From positions 1 to 36,200 of the forward strand of contig JAFWUC010000006.1 in NCBI GenBank assembly GCA_017518705.1: a stretch of DNA of 36,200 bases. Reading direction: 5' to 3'. This DNA is from Clostridia bacterium. Its GTDB lineage: Bacteria; Bacillota_A; Clostridia; Christensenellales; Aristaeellaceae. Positions 16,011 through 24,733 of the stretch are shown piece by piece (positions within the stretch are counted from its first letter, which is position 1; each line of letters opens with the position of its first letter). A model generated the notes under the pieces. That model had not been told where the DNA came from and did no database searches. It saw nothing but the letters and a program-made list of their open reading frames with translations. The position numbers were made by a program, and so were the translations under genes.

Positions 16011-18137
16011 TTAAGTGCGGAAGATGAGTTCCGTGTAGATGTTGCGCAGGAAGCTGTACACCTGGGTTATGAAGTTCAGCACCAGCATCGCCAGGAATAT
16101 GATTATGAATACCGCGACCACCGTGATGAACAGCGTTATCAGCGTTTTGCCCAGGGTGTAGTTGTGCACCTGCATTATGCCTATGAGCATCAGTATCAGG
16201 CTGTACGCCATGCCAAGGCCCATGAGTATGTAATAGAACGCTTCCTCGTTCTCCGCCACTCCCTGCGAGACCACGGTCGCCAGCACCGTGGTGCATATCA
16301 TGGGCACCAGCGAGTAGCCTATGGCGATCATTATGTCCTTAAAGCGGCCTTCGCCCTCCATAAGGCAGGTGACCGACCAGTTGCCCACGCACAGTATGAA
16401 GTACAGAAGCAGCACGCCCGCCATTTCGGCGATCATGTTCACCGAGCGCGGCTCGATGTCGTTCACCACGAAGCTGGAATAGATGCGGTTGCAGGAGAAC
16501 GCCACCGCGTACACTATCACCAGCAGCAGCGCTATCCACACGCTGCCCCGCTCCTGGTGGCGGATCCAGTAAAAGCCCTCATTTGGATGGAAAACCGTAT
16601 AGAACAGGTACTTCCAGCGTGCGTTCACGGGCAGTTCGCGCCTCGCCTTCTCGTTTGCGTCCTTTTTGGGCCGTTTGAGCAGTTTGGGCGACATGAGCTT
16701 TTTCCAGACGATGAAAAGCAGCACCAGCGCGACAACACCCGTCAGTATCCAGGAGAAATTGCTCCTTAATACCTCGTTCCTCCAGCGCTTGAACGCCACG
16801 GAGAAATACGTGCGGTTCATGCCACGGCGCAGGTACGTCATCGCCCTTGCGTTGTCCCCCGCGGAAAGATAGGCTTTGCCTATGCCCGCGTTGGCCAGTT
16901 CGTTGTTTTCGTCCAGACGCAGCACTTCCTGCCACATGGGCACGGCCAGGCTTTCGTCTCCGTCGTACCTTAAGCCCACCGCCCTGTTGATCAGAGAGCC
17001 GTACTCGGTCTCCGAGAACACGCTGATGTTGCCCTGCAGGTTGTCCAGCACCAGCAGCCGGCTGCCCTCCTGCTCTATCGCCACGGGAGCCCTGAAGGTG
17101 CCTTCCTGGGTGCCAATGCCGCCGAAAATGTACAGCAGGTTGCCTTCGTGGTCATATGTGAACACGCGTCCGCGGCGGGCGTCCAGCAGGGAGTAGATGC
17201 CGTGATCCCGGTACACCACGTCCACTATCTGGCTGGGTCCGGAATAATTGCCCACCTGACCGAACACCAGGTCGCCGCCCAGGTTCTCCTTTGAGCCGCG
17301 CAGTATCACGTCCTCGCCCTTGGGGTTCAGGCGCCGCACGGCCTGTATGCCGTCGGTATCCTTGTTGGAGGCGTAAATGAAGCCCTCAGAGTCCACGTCT
17401 ATGCCCGTAAACTCGGTGGGTATGAACAGCTGCTGCTTGGAACGCTCCGCCTTGGTGGACAGGCGGCGCCAGATCTTTTCCCACAGGCTGATCTTTACGT
17501 TTATGGTGCCGAAAAAGCCGGTAAAGTCGCCTTCCGAGGAGAATACCATTATGCCCTGGAAAGTGTTCTGCGCCACGCAGTACACCCTGTCCGCGTAATC
17601 CACGGACACCCTTAACGGCGTGAACACGAACTTCTCGTCCAGCACGTCACCCTTGGGATCCATCACATACTTGACGAAGCTGCCGTCCAGCTCCAGCACC
17701 ACTATCCTGTGGTTCTGGGAATCCGCAACGTACAGCTGCCCGTTCTGGGAGACCGCCACTCCGTAGGGGGAGCTGAAGGTCTGCGGGCCTTCCGGAGTCT
17801 CGAAGCCGTCGACTATGCCCAGCACGGTCTTAAGGTCTTCCGCCACCACCACTATGCGGTTGTTGCCGGTATCGGCTATGTACAGCTTGCCGTCATCCGC
17901 CACGCAGAAGTCCCTGGGCGCCTTAAGATCGCCCAGAGGCGCGCCCTGCCAGATCAGAGTGGCGCCCGACACGCTGAAGTCCAGCGTATAAGGAGAAGGC
18001 GTGTAGAGTATGTTGTTCCAGTAGTCGTAATTATAAGTATCGTAAGGCTGGCCGCCGTCCGCCAGCGCGCAGGGCAGAAGCACGCACACCAGAAGCGCGG
18101 CGCATATGATTCTTACCAAAGCCGAATTCTTTTTCAT
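16011..18137 (-). CDS. NHL-propeller and Yip1-like membrane fusion protein
   Basis: Product of 708 residues. A signal peptide (about 1-26) exports an NHL-type beta-propeller (about 60-375): repeats such as APRDFCVADDGKLYIADTGNNRIVV (73-97) and SPYGVAVSQNGQLYVADSQNHRIVV are plain. A TPR-like helical stretch follows (about 380-440). The first transmembrane segment (462-478) leads to a basic cytoplasmic stretch and a Yip1-like domain of about five more segments (533-690). The ribosome site GAGGAGG precedes ATG 18137, 13 nt after the permease stop. NHL propellers bind ligands or proteins; Yip1-like domains are of unknown bacterial role. Placed between two permease pairs, it may organise or sense the import machinery. 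The domain reading is fairly safe, the function is not known. Confidence 0.85.
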   Translation of the reverse strand: MKKNSALVRIICAALLVCVLLPCALADGGQPYDTYNYDYWNNILYTPSPYTLDFSVSGATLIWQGAPLGDLKAPRDFCVADDGKLYIADTGNNRIVVVAEDLKTVLGIVDGFETPEGPQTFSSPYGVAVSQNGQLYVADSQNHRIVVLELDGSFVKYVMDPKGDVLDEKFVFTPLRVSVDYADRVYCVAQNTFQGIMVFSSEGDFTGFFGTINVKISLWEKIWRRLSTKAERSKQQLFIPTEFTGIDVDSEGFIYASNKDTDGIQAVRRLNPKGEDVILRGSKENLGGDLVFGQVGNYSGPSQIVDVVYRDHGIYSLLDARRGRVFTYDHEGNLLYIFGGIGTQEGTFRAPVAIEQEGSRLLVLDNLQGNISVFSETEYGSLINRAVGLRYDGDESLAVPMWQEVLRLDENNELANAGIGKAYLSAGDNARAMTYLRRGMNRTYFSVAFKRWRNEVLRSNFSWILTGVVALVLLFIVWKKLMSPKLLKRPKKDANEKARRELPVNARWKYLFYTVFHPNEGFYWIRHQERGSVWIALLLVIVYAVAFSCNRIYSSFVVNDIEPRSVNMIAEMAGVLLLYFILCVGNWSVTCLMEGEGRFKDIMIAIGYSLVPMICTTVLATVVSQGVAENEEAFYYILMGLGMAYSLILMLIGIMQVHNYTLGKTLITLFITVVAVFIIIFLAMLVLNFITQVYSFLRNIYTELIFRT

Positions 18138-18149
18138 ATCCGCACCTCC

Positions 18150-19103
18150 TCAGTCCTTCATGCCCGAGGTGGTCATGGTCTCCAGTATGGAGCTCTGGCA
18201 GATCAGGAAGAACGCTATGGGTATCGCGGCGATTATGAACGTCACCGCGGCGCCCGCGCCGGCCCTGCTCACGCCGCCGGAAGTGATCTGCTGGAGGGCA
18301 TACTGCAGGGGCTTGAGCTCCTCGCTCCTTAAGAACATGCCGCCGGTATTGCCCCACATCTGCTGGAACTGGAATATGGCCAGCGTGAGCCACGCGGGAC
18401 GGACGTTCGGCATCACTATCCTCCAGAATATGATCCAGTCGCTGGCGCCCTGCAGCCGCGCGCTCTCCATAAGGGAATCGGGCAGCTGCTCCATGAACTG
18501 CTTCATGAGGTACAGTCCCATGCCGAAGCTCCAGGCGGGCAACACCAGCGCCAGATAGGTGTTGTTTATGCCCAGCCAGGAAATTATCAGATACTGGGGT
18601 ATCTGCGTGACGGTCCAGGAGAACATCAGCGACAGCACCACCATGGAAAACAGCAGTTTCTTGCCCGGGAACTTGTTTTTTGCCAGGGGGTACGCCGCCA
18701 GGGACGCCACCACCACGTGGCCCACCATGCCGCCCACGGTGATTATTATGGTGTTGAGCACGTACCTGGAAAACGGCACCCAGCTCTCGTTCATCAGCAC
18801 GAACAGGTCGCTGAAGTTGGTGAGCGAGGGATTGCGCACGAAGATACGGGGCGGGAACTGGTATATCTCGTCCAGCGGCTTTAAGGCGTTGTTGACTATC
18901 ATTACGAGCGGCAGCACCATGAACACGCCGCAGATGCCCATCAGCATGAACAGCAGGGTGTTTCCGGCCACGGAGCGGTTAAGCTTCTTTTCGCCGGACT
19001 TGCGCTTCATTTTACGTTCGAGCTTTTTGATCTTTTCGGGGCGGTTGTCCATGACTTTGCGCATGGAGACCTTCACGGTGGCGTTGGGATCCTTTTTCGC
19101 CAT
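18150..19103 (-). CDS. CUT1 sugar ABC importer permease, MalG/LacG type
   Basis: Membrane permease of 317 residues with an unusually basic, helical N-terminal tail (about 10-42, many Lys/Arg) before the first membrane segment. The EAA loop is near residue 211 (MESARLQGASDWIIFWRIVMP). I prefer ATG 19103, because AAGGGTGG is 9 nt upstream; GTG at 19112 is in frame but has almost no room for a ribosome site. The start follows the partner permease's TGA with one base between, so coupling is likely. It should pair with the permease at 19105-20040 and the 998-residue binding protein. Confidence 0.92.
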   Translation of the reverse strand: MAKKDPNATVKVSMRKVMDNRPEKIKKLERKMKRKSGEKKLNRSVAGNTLLFMLMGICGVFMVLPLVMIVNNALKPLDEIYQFPPRIFVRNPSLTNFSDLFVLMNESWVPFSRYVLNTIIITVGGMVGHVVVASLAAYPLAKNKFPGKKLLFSMVVLSLMFSWTVTQIPQYLIISWLGINNTYLALVLPAWSFGMGLYLMKQFMEQLPDSLMESARLQGASDWIIFWRIVMPNVRPAWLTLAIFQFQQMWGNTGGMFLRSEELKPLQYALQQITSGGVSRAGAGAAVTFIIAAIPIAFFLICQSSILETMTTSGMKD

Positions 19104-19104
19104 A

Positions 19105-20040
19105 TCACTCACCCACCCTTCTGAGCAGGCGCTGCACCAGCTGGTTGGTGCCCACCATAAGCAGGAACAGTATGGTCGCTATGGCGGATGCATAGCCCAT
19201 GTCCAGCCTCGTGGAGCCGTAGTCCAGCAGGTGCGTCACTATCGTGGCGCCAGAATAGTTTACGGACGGGTTGCCCGCCAGCCATATGGAGATGTCCGCA
19301 ACGGCGAAGGACTGGGTTATCTGCATGACCGCGCCGAAGAGCAGCTGCGGGCGCATGGCGGGCAGCGTCACATACCACAGCTCCTGCCACCTGTTCTTTA
19401 CGCCGTCTATCGCCGCCGCCTCGTACATGCCCTTGTCTATGGTCTGAAGACCCGCTATGAACGCCAGGAAGCCGGTGCCCAGGCTCAGCCACAGCTGCAC
19501 AATTATCAGCACGGGCATGACGTACTTTTCCGTCTGCATCCACAGTATCGGGTTGTTGATCAGGTCCAGCTTGAGCAGTATGCCGTTAAGGTAGCCGTAG
19601 CGGTCGCCGGTCAGGATCAGGTTCCAGACCATGTACGCGTTGCCGCAGATGGAGGGCGCGTAGAACACCAGCGTGAGCAGCGCCCTGACCTTGGGCTTGA
19701 ACTCGTTGATTATCCAGGCGAACAGCAGGCACAGCATGTAGCTTATGGGGCCCGTGATCACCGCGAACAAAAGCGTGTTGCGCAGGGAAATGGTGAATAT
19801 GTCGTCTTCCAGTATCAGCTTTACGTAGTTCGTCCAGCCTATCAGCCTGGGAGCCTCCAGCATGTTGAAGTAAGTGAACGAAAGGTATATGGACATCAGC
19901 ACGGGCACTACCGTAAACAGGAAAAACAGTATGAAATACGGCGCCATAAGCATGTATGAAGCCCGGTTTTTCCATATCTCGTGCCTGAGGCTGTAGCTGC
20001 GGCGCATGATGGCCGCACGTTCCTGAGTGATACTGCTCAT
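19105..20040 (-). CDS. CUT1 sugar ABC importer permease, MalF/UgpA type
   Basis: Membrane permease of 311 residues with six predicted segments. The EAA loop is at about 206-232 (YEAAAIDGVKNRWQELWYVTLP). The start ATG at 20040 follows the TAG stop of the large binding protein with one base between, and AGGAGGAGG lies about 10 nt upstream. This tight spacing makes the 998-residue protein its binding partner. It is one of two complete permease pairs in the same operon. Confidence 0.94.
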   Translation of the reverse strand: MSSITQERAAIMRRSYSLRHEIWKNRASYMLMAPYFILFFLFTVVPVLMSIYLSFTYFNMLEAPRLIGWTNYVKLILEDDIFTISLRNTLLFAVITGPISYMLCLLFAWIINEFKPKVRALLTLVFYAPSICGNAYMVWNLILTGDRYGYLNGILLKLDLINNPILWMQTEKYVMPVLIIVQLWLSLGTGFLAFIAGLQTIDKGMYEAAAIDGVKNRWQELWYVTLPAMRPQLLFGAVMQITQSFAVADISIWLAGNPSVNYSGATIVTHLLDYGSTRLDMGYASAIATILFLLMVGTNQLVQRLLRRVGE

Positions 20041-20041
20041 A

Positions 20042-23038
20042 CTAATCAGCCTCCTCCTTTTCCCCCGCCAGCGGCAGGCCGAATTCCGTGCGCTTGTAGT
20101 TGATCTCCGCGTTTATGTAGTAGATCTTGTCCATCAGTTCTTCCCTGGGGGTGTTGCCGGACTCGTTGCGCCCCTTGCTGGCGTTGTCGGTGGTCACGGC
20201 GTAGAAGGCGTTGTTCACGTTCCTCCAGGTGTAATATCCGCCGGGCACCTGGGGTATCCCCCTGACCTGCCTGAACTGCTCGGAGAGCACCTTGTAGTCC
20301 CTTACCGGCCAGGACAGGTTCGCCAGCGCTTCGATGTTGGCCGTAGCCACTCGGGCGGAGGAGCCCATCAGGGATTCCATCTCCCTGCCGTAGAGCGTCT
20401 GGGTCTCGGCGCTGGTCCACCACTTAAGGAATTCCCAGCTCGCCTCGGGCTCCTTAGTGGCGCTCATGATTATGTCCGCAAGGCCGCTGCAGCCGGTGGT
20501 GGTGTCCAGGCTGCCGTCCGCCTGCATGGTGCCGGGCACGTGGGTGAAGTCCCACAGGCCCCTGATGTCGGGAGCGGAGACCTGGAGGTTGTTGTAAGTG
20601 GTGTAGTCGGATATGATTATCGGGCACTCGCCGGTGCGGAAGCGTTCTTCCACGCTGGTGGCCTTGTCAAGACGGTAGTCCGTGTAGAACTCGCAGTAGC
20701 GCCTGAAGGTGTTTATGGCGATGTCGCTGTCCAGCGCGGACGCGTCGCCGTTTTCGGTGTAGTAGCTGCCTCCCGCCTGGTACAGAAGCATGGCGAAGGT
20801 CTGTTCGCCGGGCAGCATGCCGAACTCCATCTGGTTTTTGCTCAGCACGCTCATGGCCACCTTCACGTCGTCCCAGGTCTCGGGGACCTCCAGCCCTATC
20901 TCGGCCAGTATGTCCTTTCTGTAGAACATCATGGGGAAGGTCTGGGTGTCGGGCAGGGCGTACGTGGCGCCGTTGAACGAGAAGGGCACCAGGGCGCTGG
21001 ACATAAAGCGGGAAGAGATCTCGTCAAAGTCCTTAAACCTCGTCAGGTCCATAACGGCGTTGCGCAGACCGTAATTGACCGGGGTATCGTTTCCCGTGTT
21101 CATAACCGCGCCCGCAAGGCCGTTGGTGTTGGCCACCTGTATGGCTACGTCGGGGCCCTGTCCGGAAAGCGTGGCGCGCAGAAGCGTGTTCATATCCACC
21201 AGCTGCACGTTCACACTTATGCCCGTTTGGGGGGTGAAGCTGTCGTCGATCAGGGATTTTATTACGTTCGCCTGGTCGCGTCCGGTGCCGATCCACAGGG
21301 TGATGACCTTGTTTTCGCCGTCGTCTTTGGCGATGTTGCCCACCTGGTTATAGTCGATGATAAAGGAATTGTACAGCCTCTGGGACTCGTGGCCCAGCCC
21401 AGCGAAGAAGCCGCCCTTGTCGTTTTTGGGGTTTATATCAGTAGTGTGGATGTAGATCCTGTCTATCTGCAGGGGCTGGATGAGCACCTGGGTTATCCAG
21501 TTGCCGCAGGCGCGCACGTTGACCTTGTAGGAAGACAGCACCTTGGTAAAGCGCTCCTGGTCCTCTATCAGGTCCTCCAGCTGGTCGTTCATGGTCTTGA
21601 GCACGGTCAGTTTGTCGCTGGAGTGCCCTGCGGTCTTTTCCAGGGCGTCTATGGCGATCTCGAGTTCGCTCTTCACATGCTCCAGTTCCTGCTTGAGCCC
21701 CGGCAGGCTGCGCTCTATCTGATAGTCCCTGTACTGGTCGGGAGAGACGCCGGTGATGTACAGCACCTGGCGGTATATGCCGTTTAAGTCCAGCACGCAC
21801 TGCTGCACACGGCTGATGATCCCGGCCATGTCGCCCAGCACCACTTCCATGCGCAGAGTGTGCGCGCCCTGAGTCAGGTGGATCAGGTACGGATCACCGT
21901 CACTGTCGGAAGCGGTCTCCATGCGCCAGCCCTGGGAATACCCGAAGGGCAGGGCGTCAAACTCGCTGAACGGCACCGCGCCGTCTATGAATATCCTTCT
22001 GTATACGTCTATGCCGCGCACGAAGTTCTGCTTGTCGAAGAAGGTCACGCAGTAGTCCCCTTCTTCCGGCACTTCGAACGCCCACTCGATCCACTGGCCC
22101 GCCAGCCTCCAGGGATAACCACCAATGGTGTTGTTGAGCAGGTACCTGGCGGAAGCGGGGTACACGGAGGAGGACGCCTGGTCCTGCACCGGGTACAGCA
22201 TCTGGGAGGACGTGTACTGCGCGGTCTCCGCCTCTATCCTGACGCAGATGCCCTCCGGATTTGCCGATACCCGCTCCTGTTCGGAATACGGGGCGATGCG
22301 GGCGGAGTTTTTGAACACCAGCTTCCTTATCAGCATGGGCTCCCTCAAGGAGAGCATGCCCAGGGTGTGCTGCCCCTTTTCGAGATAGAAGCTCAGGCTC
22401 TCGGAGATATAGCCGTTGCTGTCGTACACGAACGACGTCAGCCACCCGGGAGTTTCCTGGGGCGAGGGCTTGATGTCGTTGCCCTGGTTGTCCTTTACCC
22501 AAGAGATCACATCCACTCCGTTTGCGTCCGTCACATGCTCGACGCCCGCGTTCCGGTCGTTGCGCCAGATGCGGGAGAAAGTGACCAGCGAAAGCTCGTT
22601 GTATGGCAGGCGTCCGTCCAGGAAAAACGCTCTCTGTATTTCCGAATTCTTGCCCGGATAGGGGTAGTACTCTATCTCCAGGTCGTACCAGCCTTCCGTT
22701 TCCACGTCGAATTCCCACTCCGCCAGCGCTTCCTCGCCCGTAAGCAGGGATCTTCCCGTGCTGCCGTCGTAGTCGGTCAGCACCGTAAGCGCATCGCTTC
22801 CGTCTTCGGAATACCTGACTGCGTCCGCCGCCTCTATTTCGATCTCTTCGCCCGGGCGAACGTCCGGATAGGCAGCCTTATACTGTTCGTAGGACGGGAT
22901 GCTCTTGTCTATGGAGTACGTGCTGACTATTTCCTCGTACTCCTTCATGGTCTTGTCCGTCACCGCGCCGGCGCTCATAAATGAGACCGCCAGTGCCGCC
23001 GTCAGTATGAAAAGCAGTATTTTCTTCATGCCCCGCAT
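20042..23038 (-). CDS. Large fusion: two CBM-like domains plus sugar-binding protein
   Basis: Exported protein of 998 residues, about twice the usual solute-binding protein. After a signal peptide (cleavage near residue 25) come two jelly-roll domains resembling CBM6/CBM35: about 64-245 (IEIEAADAVRYSEDG, WEFDVETEGWYDLEIEYY) and 264-420 (VRIEAETAQYTSS, IEWAFEVPEEGDYCVTFF). A helical linker (about 424-510, possibly coiled coil) precedes the family 1 binding domain (about 576-960: GQGPDVAIQVANTNG, YALPDTQTFPMMFYRKDIL, PETWDDV). It should hold polymer or long oligosaccharide near the permeases that follow. ATG 23038 is used; ATG 23029 is an equal alternative. No lipobox Cys is present, so how it stays at the cell is unclear. 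Confidence 0.9.
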   Translation of the reverse strand: MRGMKKILLFILTAALAVSFMSAGAVTDKTMKEYEEIVSTYSIDKSIPSYEQYKAAYPDVRPGEEIEIEAADAVRYSEDGSDALTVLTDYDGSTGRSLLTGEEALAEWEFDVETEGWYDLEIEYYPYPGKNSEIQRAFFLDGRLPYNELSLVTFSRIWRNDRNAGVEHVTDANGVDVISWVKDNQGNDIKPSPQETPGWLTSFVYDSNGYISESLSFYLEKGQHTLGMLSLREPMLIRKLVFKNSARIAPYSEQERVSANPEGICVRIEAETAQYTSSQMLYPVQDQASSSVYPASARYLLNNTIGGYPWRLAGQWIEWAFEVPEEGDYCVTFFDKQNFVRGIDVYRRIFIDGAVPFSEFDALPFGYSQGWRMETASDSDGDPYLIHLTQGAHTLRMEVVLGDMAGIISRVQQCVLDLNGIYRQVLYITGVSPDQYRDYQIERSLPGLKQELEHVKSELEIAIDALEKTAGHSSDKLTVLKTMNDQLEDLIEDQERFTKVLSSYKVNVRACGNWITQVLIQPLQIDRIYIHTTDINPKNDKGGFFAGLGHESQRLYNSFIIDYNQVGNIAKDDGENKVITLWIGTGRDQANVIKSLIDDSFTPQTGISVNVQLVDMNTLLRATLSGQGPDVAIQVANTNGLAGAVMNTGNDTPVNYGLRNAVMDLTRFKDFDEISSRFMSSALVPFSFNGATYALPDTQTFPMMFYRKDILAEIGLEVPETWDDVKVAMSVLSKNQMEFGMLPGEQTFAMLLYQAGGSYYTENGDASALDSDIAINTFRRYCEFYTDYRLDKATSVEERFRTGECPIIISDYTTYNNLQVSAPDIRGLWDFTHVPGTMQADGSLDTTTGCSGLADIIMSATKEPEASWEFLKWWTSAETQTLYGREMESLMGSSARVATANIEALANLSWPVRDYKVLSEQFRQVRGIPQVPGGYYTWRNVNNAFYAVTTDNASKGRNESGNTPREELMDKIYYINAEINYKRTEFGLPLAGEKEEAD

Positions 23039-23057
23039 CCCGCTCCCGTCATAGCAT

Positions 23058-23063
23058 ATTATA
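23058..23063 (-). promoter_or_regulatory. -10 box for the large operon
   Basis: A perfect TATAAT (minus strand) is 20 nt before the large binding-protein gene, within ACATATAATATG. I find no good -35 box at 16-18 bp, so an activator is probably needed. The leader is very short. No terminator is visible between the GH26 gene and this point on the minus strand, so some readthrough from GH26 is possible. Confidence 0.45.
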
Positions 23064-23096
23064 TGTAAGATCCAGAATGATAAGATAAAAAACGGA

Positions 23097-24557
23097 TCAG
23101 TCCCCGGACAGAAAATCCGGGATGTCCTTTCGGGTAATGACCCTTTCGTCCGTGTAGGTCTTTTTGAGCTGCCACGCTTCGGTATACTGTTCGCTGGGTT
23201 TGTTGTACTTGCTGTTCTTTAGCACGAACTCGCCGCTCCAGGTGCAGAACCCGCCCCAAATCGTGCCGTCACGGAAGATCTCCTCCGCGTCGGGCACGCA
23301 GCCGTTCTCGCTGATGACTATCATTTTGCGGGCGGAAGTGTAGTTTACGCATTCCAGGAACTTGGCGCTCTGGGAGGAATACACCCTTTCGCCGGGATAC
23401 AGGTCCTCGCCTATTATGTCCACCGTGTCGTCTCCGGGATACCAGGCGGGATCCTGCCCGTTCCAGACCCAGATAAGGTTATTGAGCTTGTGCTCGTAAG
23501 TGAGCTTTTCAAACAGCAGGTCCCACAGCTGCTTATAGGCGTCCGCGCCGGACGCGCCCCACCAGAACCAGCCGCCGCTGGCCTCGTGCAGGGGCCTGAA
23601 CAGCACGGGCACGCCCGCGTCCCTTAAGCGTTCGAGCTGCAGGGCGATGGCGTCTATGTCGCTCAAAAGCAGTTCGTACCCCCGGGGATCTTTCCCGCTC
23701 ATGACTTTGCCCAGGTCGAAAGTGGTGTACTGGGTGTAAAAGCCGGAGTACCACCTGTCTTTGCTCAGATATGGCGAAGGCGCGTTCCAGTGCCAGCAGA
23801 AAGTGACTATGCCGCCCTTGTTCCAGTAATCTATCGCCTGGTCAACCGAGTGTCCCACGGTGCCGTGTTCCACCCTGGAAGGCGAATAGTCCATGAGATC
23901 CAGGCCCAGTAACGCGGGATACAGCCCGCCCGTGGCGCGCCAGACGGCCTGGTTTTCCATGCCGAACATGCCGCCGTCGCAGTACTGGCCGGTGATCAGC
24001 TTTTTACCGTAGCATTCCTTAAGCCAGCTGTACAGCTTTACCGTCTCGCGGGAGGGATCCGGCGTCACCGGCATTTCGGCCACGTCGTACAGGTCCTCCG
24101 GCAGAGGATCGCTCGGACTGATCTTGAGGGCGTCGACCTTTATCCAGCCCCAGCTTGTGCCCACGGACACGGTATGCTCGCCCGCGGTCAGGTAAACATA
24201 GTCCAGCGAGACTTCGGTAAAGTCCTTCCCCGTCACCGCAACCTGTCCGGCGCTCGCGCCGTCCAGCAGCACGGGGTTGAGTTTATAGTCTCCAGACATG
24301 CTGGCCATTATGAGCGTGAGCCTGTACGCGCCTTCGTCCCGCACGTTCACGGTCCAGCTAAGTACGTCTTCCTGCCCTTTAAAGCCTTCGACCCAGCCCG
24401 CTGCGTCTGAGGAACGCTTTGTCAGCGCGCCGGACAGCAGACCGTCCTCCGCTTCCAGGCGAAGCACGCCGTCCTTCGTCACTTGGTTTTCGGCAAACGC
24501 GCAGAACAAAGCCGCGCACAAAAGCGCCGAAAGCAGCAGAGTGGTCAGTCTTTTCAC
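23097..24557 (-). CDS. Secreted CBM35-like GH26 beta-mannanase
   Basis: Exported enzyme of 486 residues expected to cut beta-1,4-mannan. The signal peptide ends near residue 22 (CAFA|EN). Residues about 31-146 form a CBM35-like domain (LRLEAEDGLLSG, YVYLTAGEHTVSV). The GH26 barrel covers about 170-475. Catalytic residues are visible: acid/base E325 in FRPLHEASGGWFWWG and nucleophile E417 in VISENGCVP; CWHWNAPSP (254-262) is also typical. I choose GTG 24557, because GAGGGGG lies 9 nt before it; a TTG at 24575 lies inside that site. It has its own promoter and is 58 nt before the large binding-protein gene. Some GH26 members act on mixed-linkage glucan or xylan, so mannan is likely, not certain. 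Confidence 0.93.
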   Translation of the reverse strand: MKRLTTLLLSALLCAALFCAFAENQVTKDGVLRLEAEDGLLSGALTKRSSDAAGWVEGFKGQEDVLSWTVNVRDEGAYRLTLIMASMSGDYKLNPVLLDGASAGQVAVTGKDFTEVSLDYVYLTAGEHTVSVGTSWGWIKVDALKISPSDPLPEDLYDVAEMPVTPDPSRETVKLYSWLKECYGKKLITGQYCDGGMFGMENQAVWRATGGLYPALLGLDLMDYSPSRVEHGTVGHSVDQAIDYWNKGGIVTFCWHWNAPSPYLSKDRWYSGFYTQYTTFDLGKVMSGKDPRGYELLLSDIDAIALQLERLRDAGVPVLFRPLHEASGGWFWWGASGADAYKQLWDLLFEKLTYEHKLNNLIWVWNGQDPAWYPGDDTVDIIGEDLYPGERVYSSQSAKFLECVNYTSARKMIVISENGCVPDAEEIFRDGTIWGGFCTWSGEFVLKNSKYNKPSEQYTEAWQLKKTYTDERVITRKDIPDFLSGD

Positions 24558-24612
24558 GTCGCGCAGCCCCCTCAAAACAAATATGCCTCCATAGTTAACA
24601 ATCGCTCATGTT

Positions 24613-24641
24613 ATTATAGCCTGTTTTCACAAAATCCGCAA
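24613..24641 (-). promoter_or_regulatory. Promoter of the GH26 gene
   Basis: On the minus strand TTGCGG (24636-24641, 3/6) and a perfect TATAAT (24613-24618) are 17 bp apart, about 55 nt before the GTG start. Confidence 0.6.
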
Positions 24642-24680
24642 GTGTTTCATGCATCAATTACATGCTATATGACAACAAAT

Positions 24681-24714
24681 AAGGACAGCCACAGCAAAAA
24701 CTGAGTCTGTCCTT
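24681..24714 (-). terminator. Terminator of the GH31-CE2-GH5 operon
   Basis: AAGGACAG (24681-24688) pairs with CTGTCCTT (24707-24714), with an inner CAG/CTG pair and an A-rich loop. On the minus strand the hairpin is followed by a T-rich stretch and lies 20 nt after the GH5 stop codon. Confidence 0.75.
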
Positions 24715-24733
24715 AACATAACCCCGTCCGGAT

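Noticed and set aside
15997..16296. N-terminal extension of the DUF5696-like protein
   Set aside because: It overlaps the end of the NHL-Yip1 gene; ATG 15996 has GGGAGGG and places the membrane segment correctly.
20027..21787. Open frame of 586 codons on the plus strand opposite the large binding protein
   Set aside because: Shadow of a well-supported coding strand, no start signal or domain.
24648..24665. Direct repeat CATGC at 13-bp period near the GH26 promoter
   Set aside because: Too short and not at a helix-turn spacing; expected by chance in AT-rich DNA.
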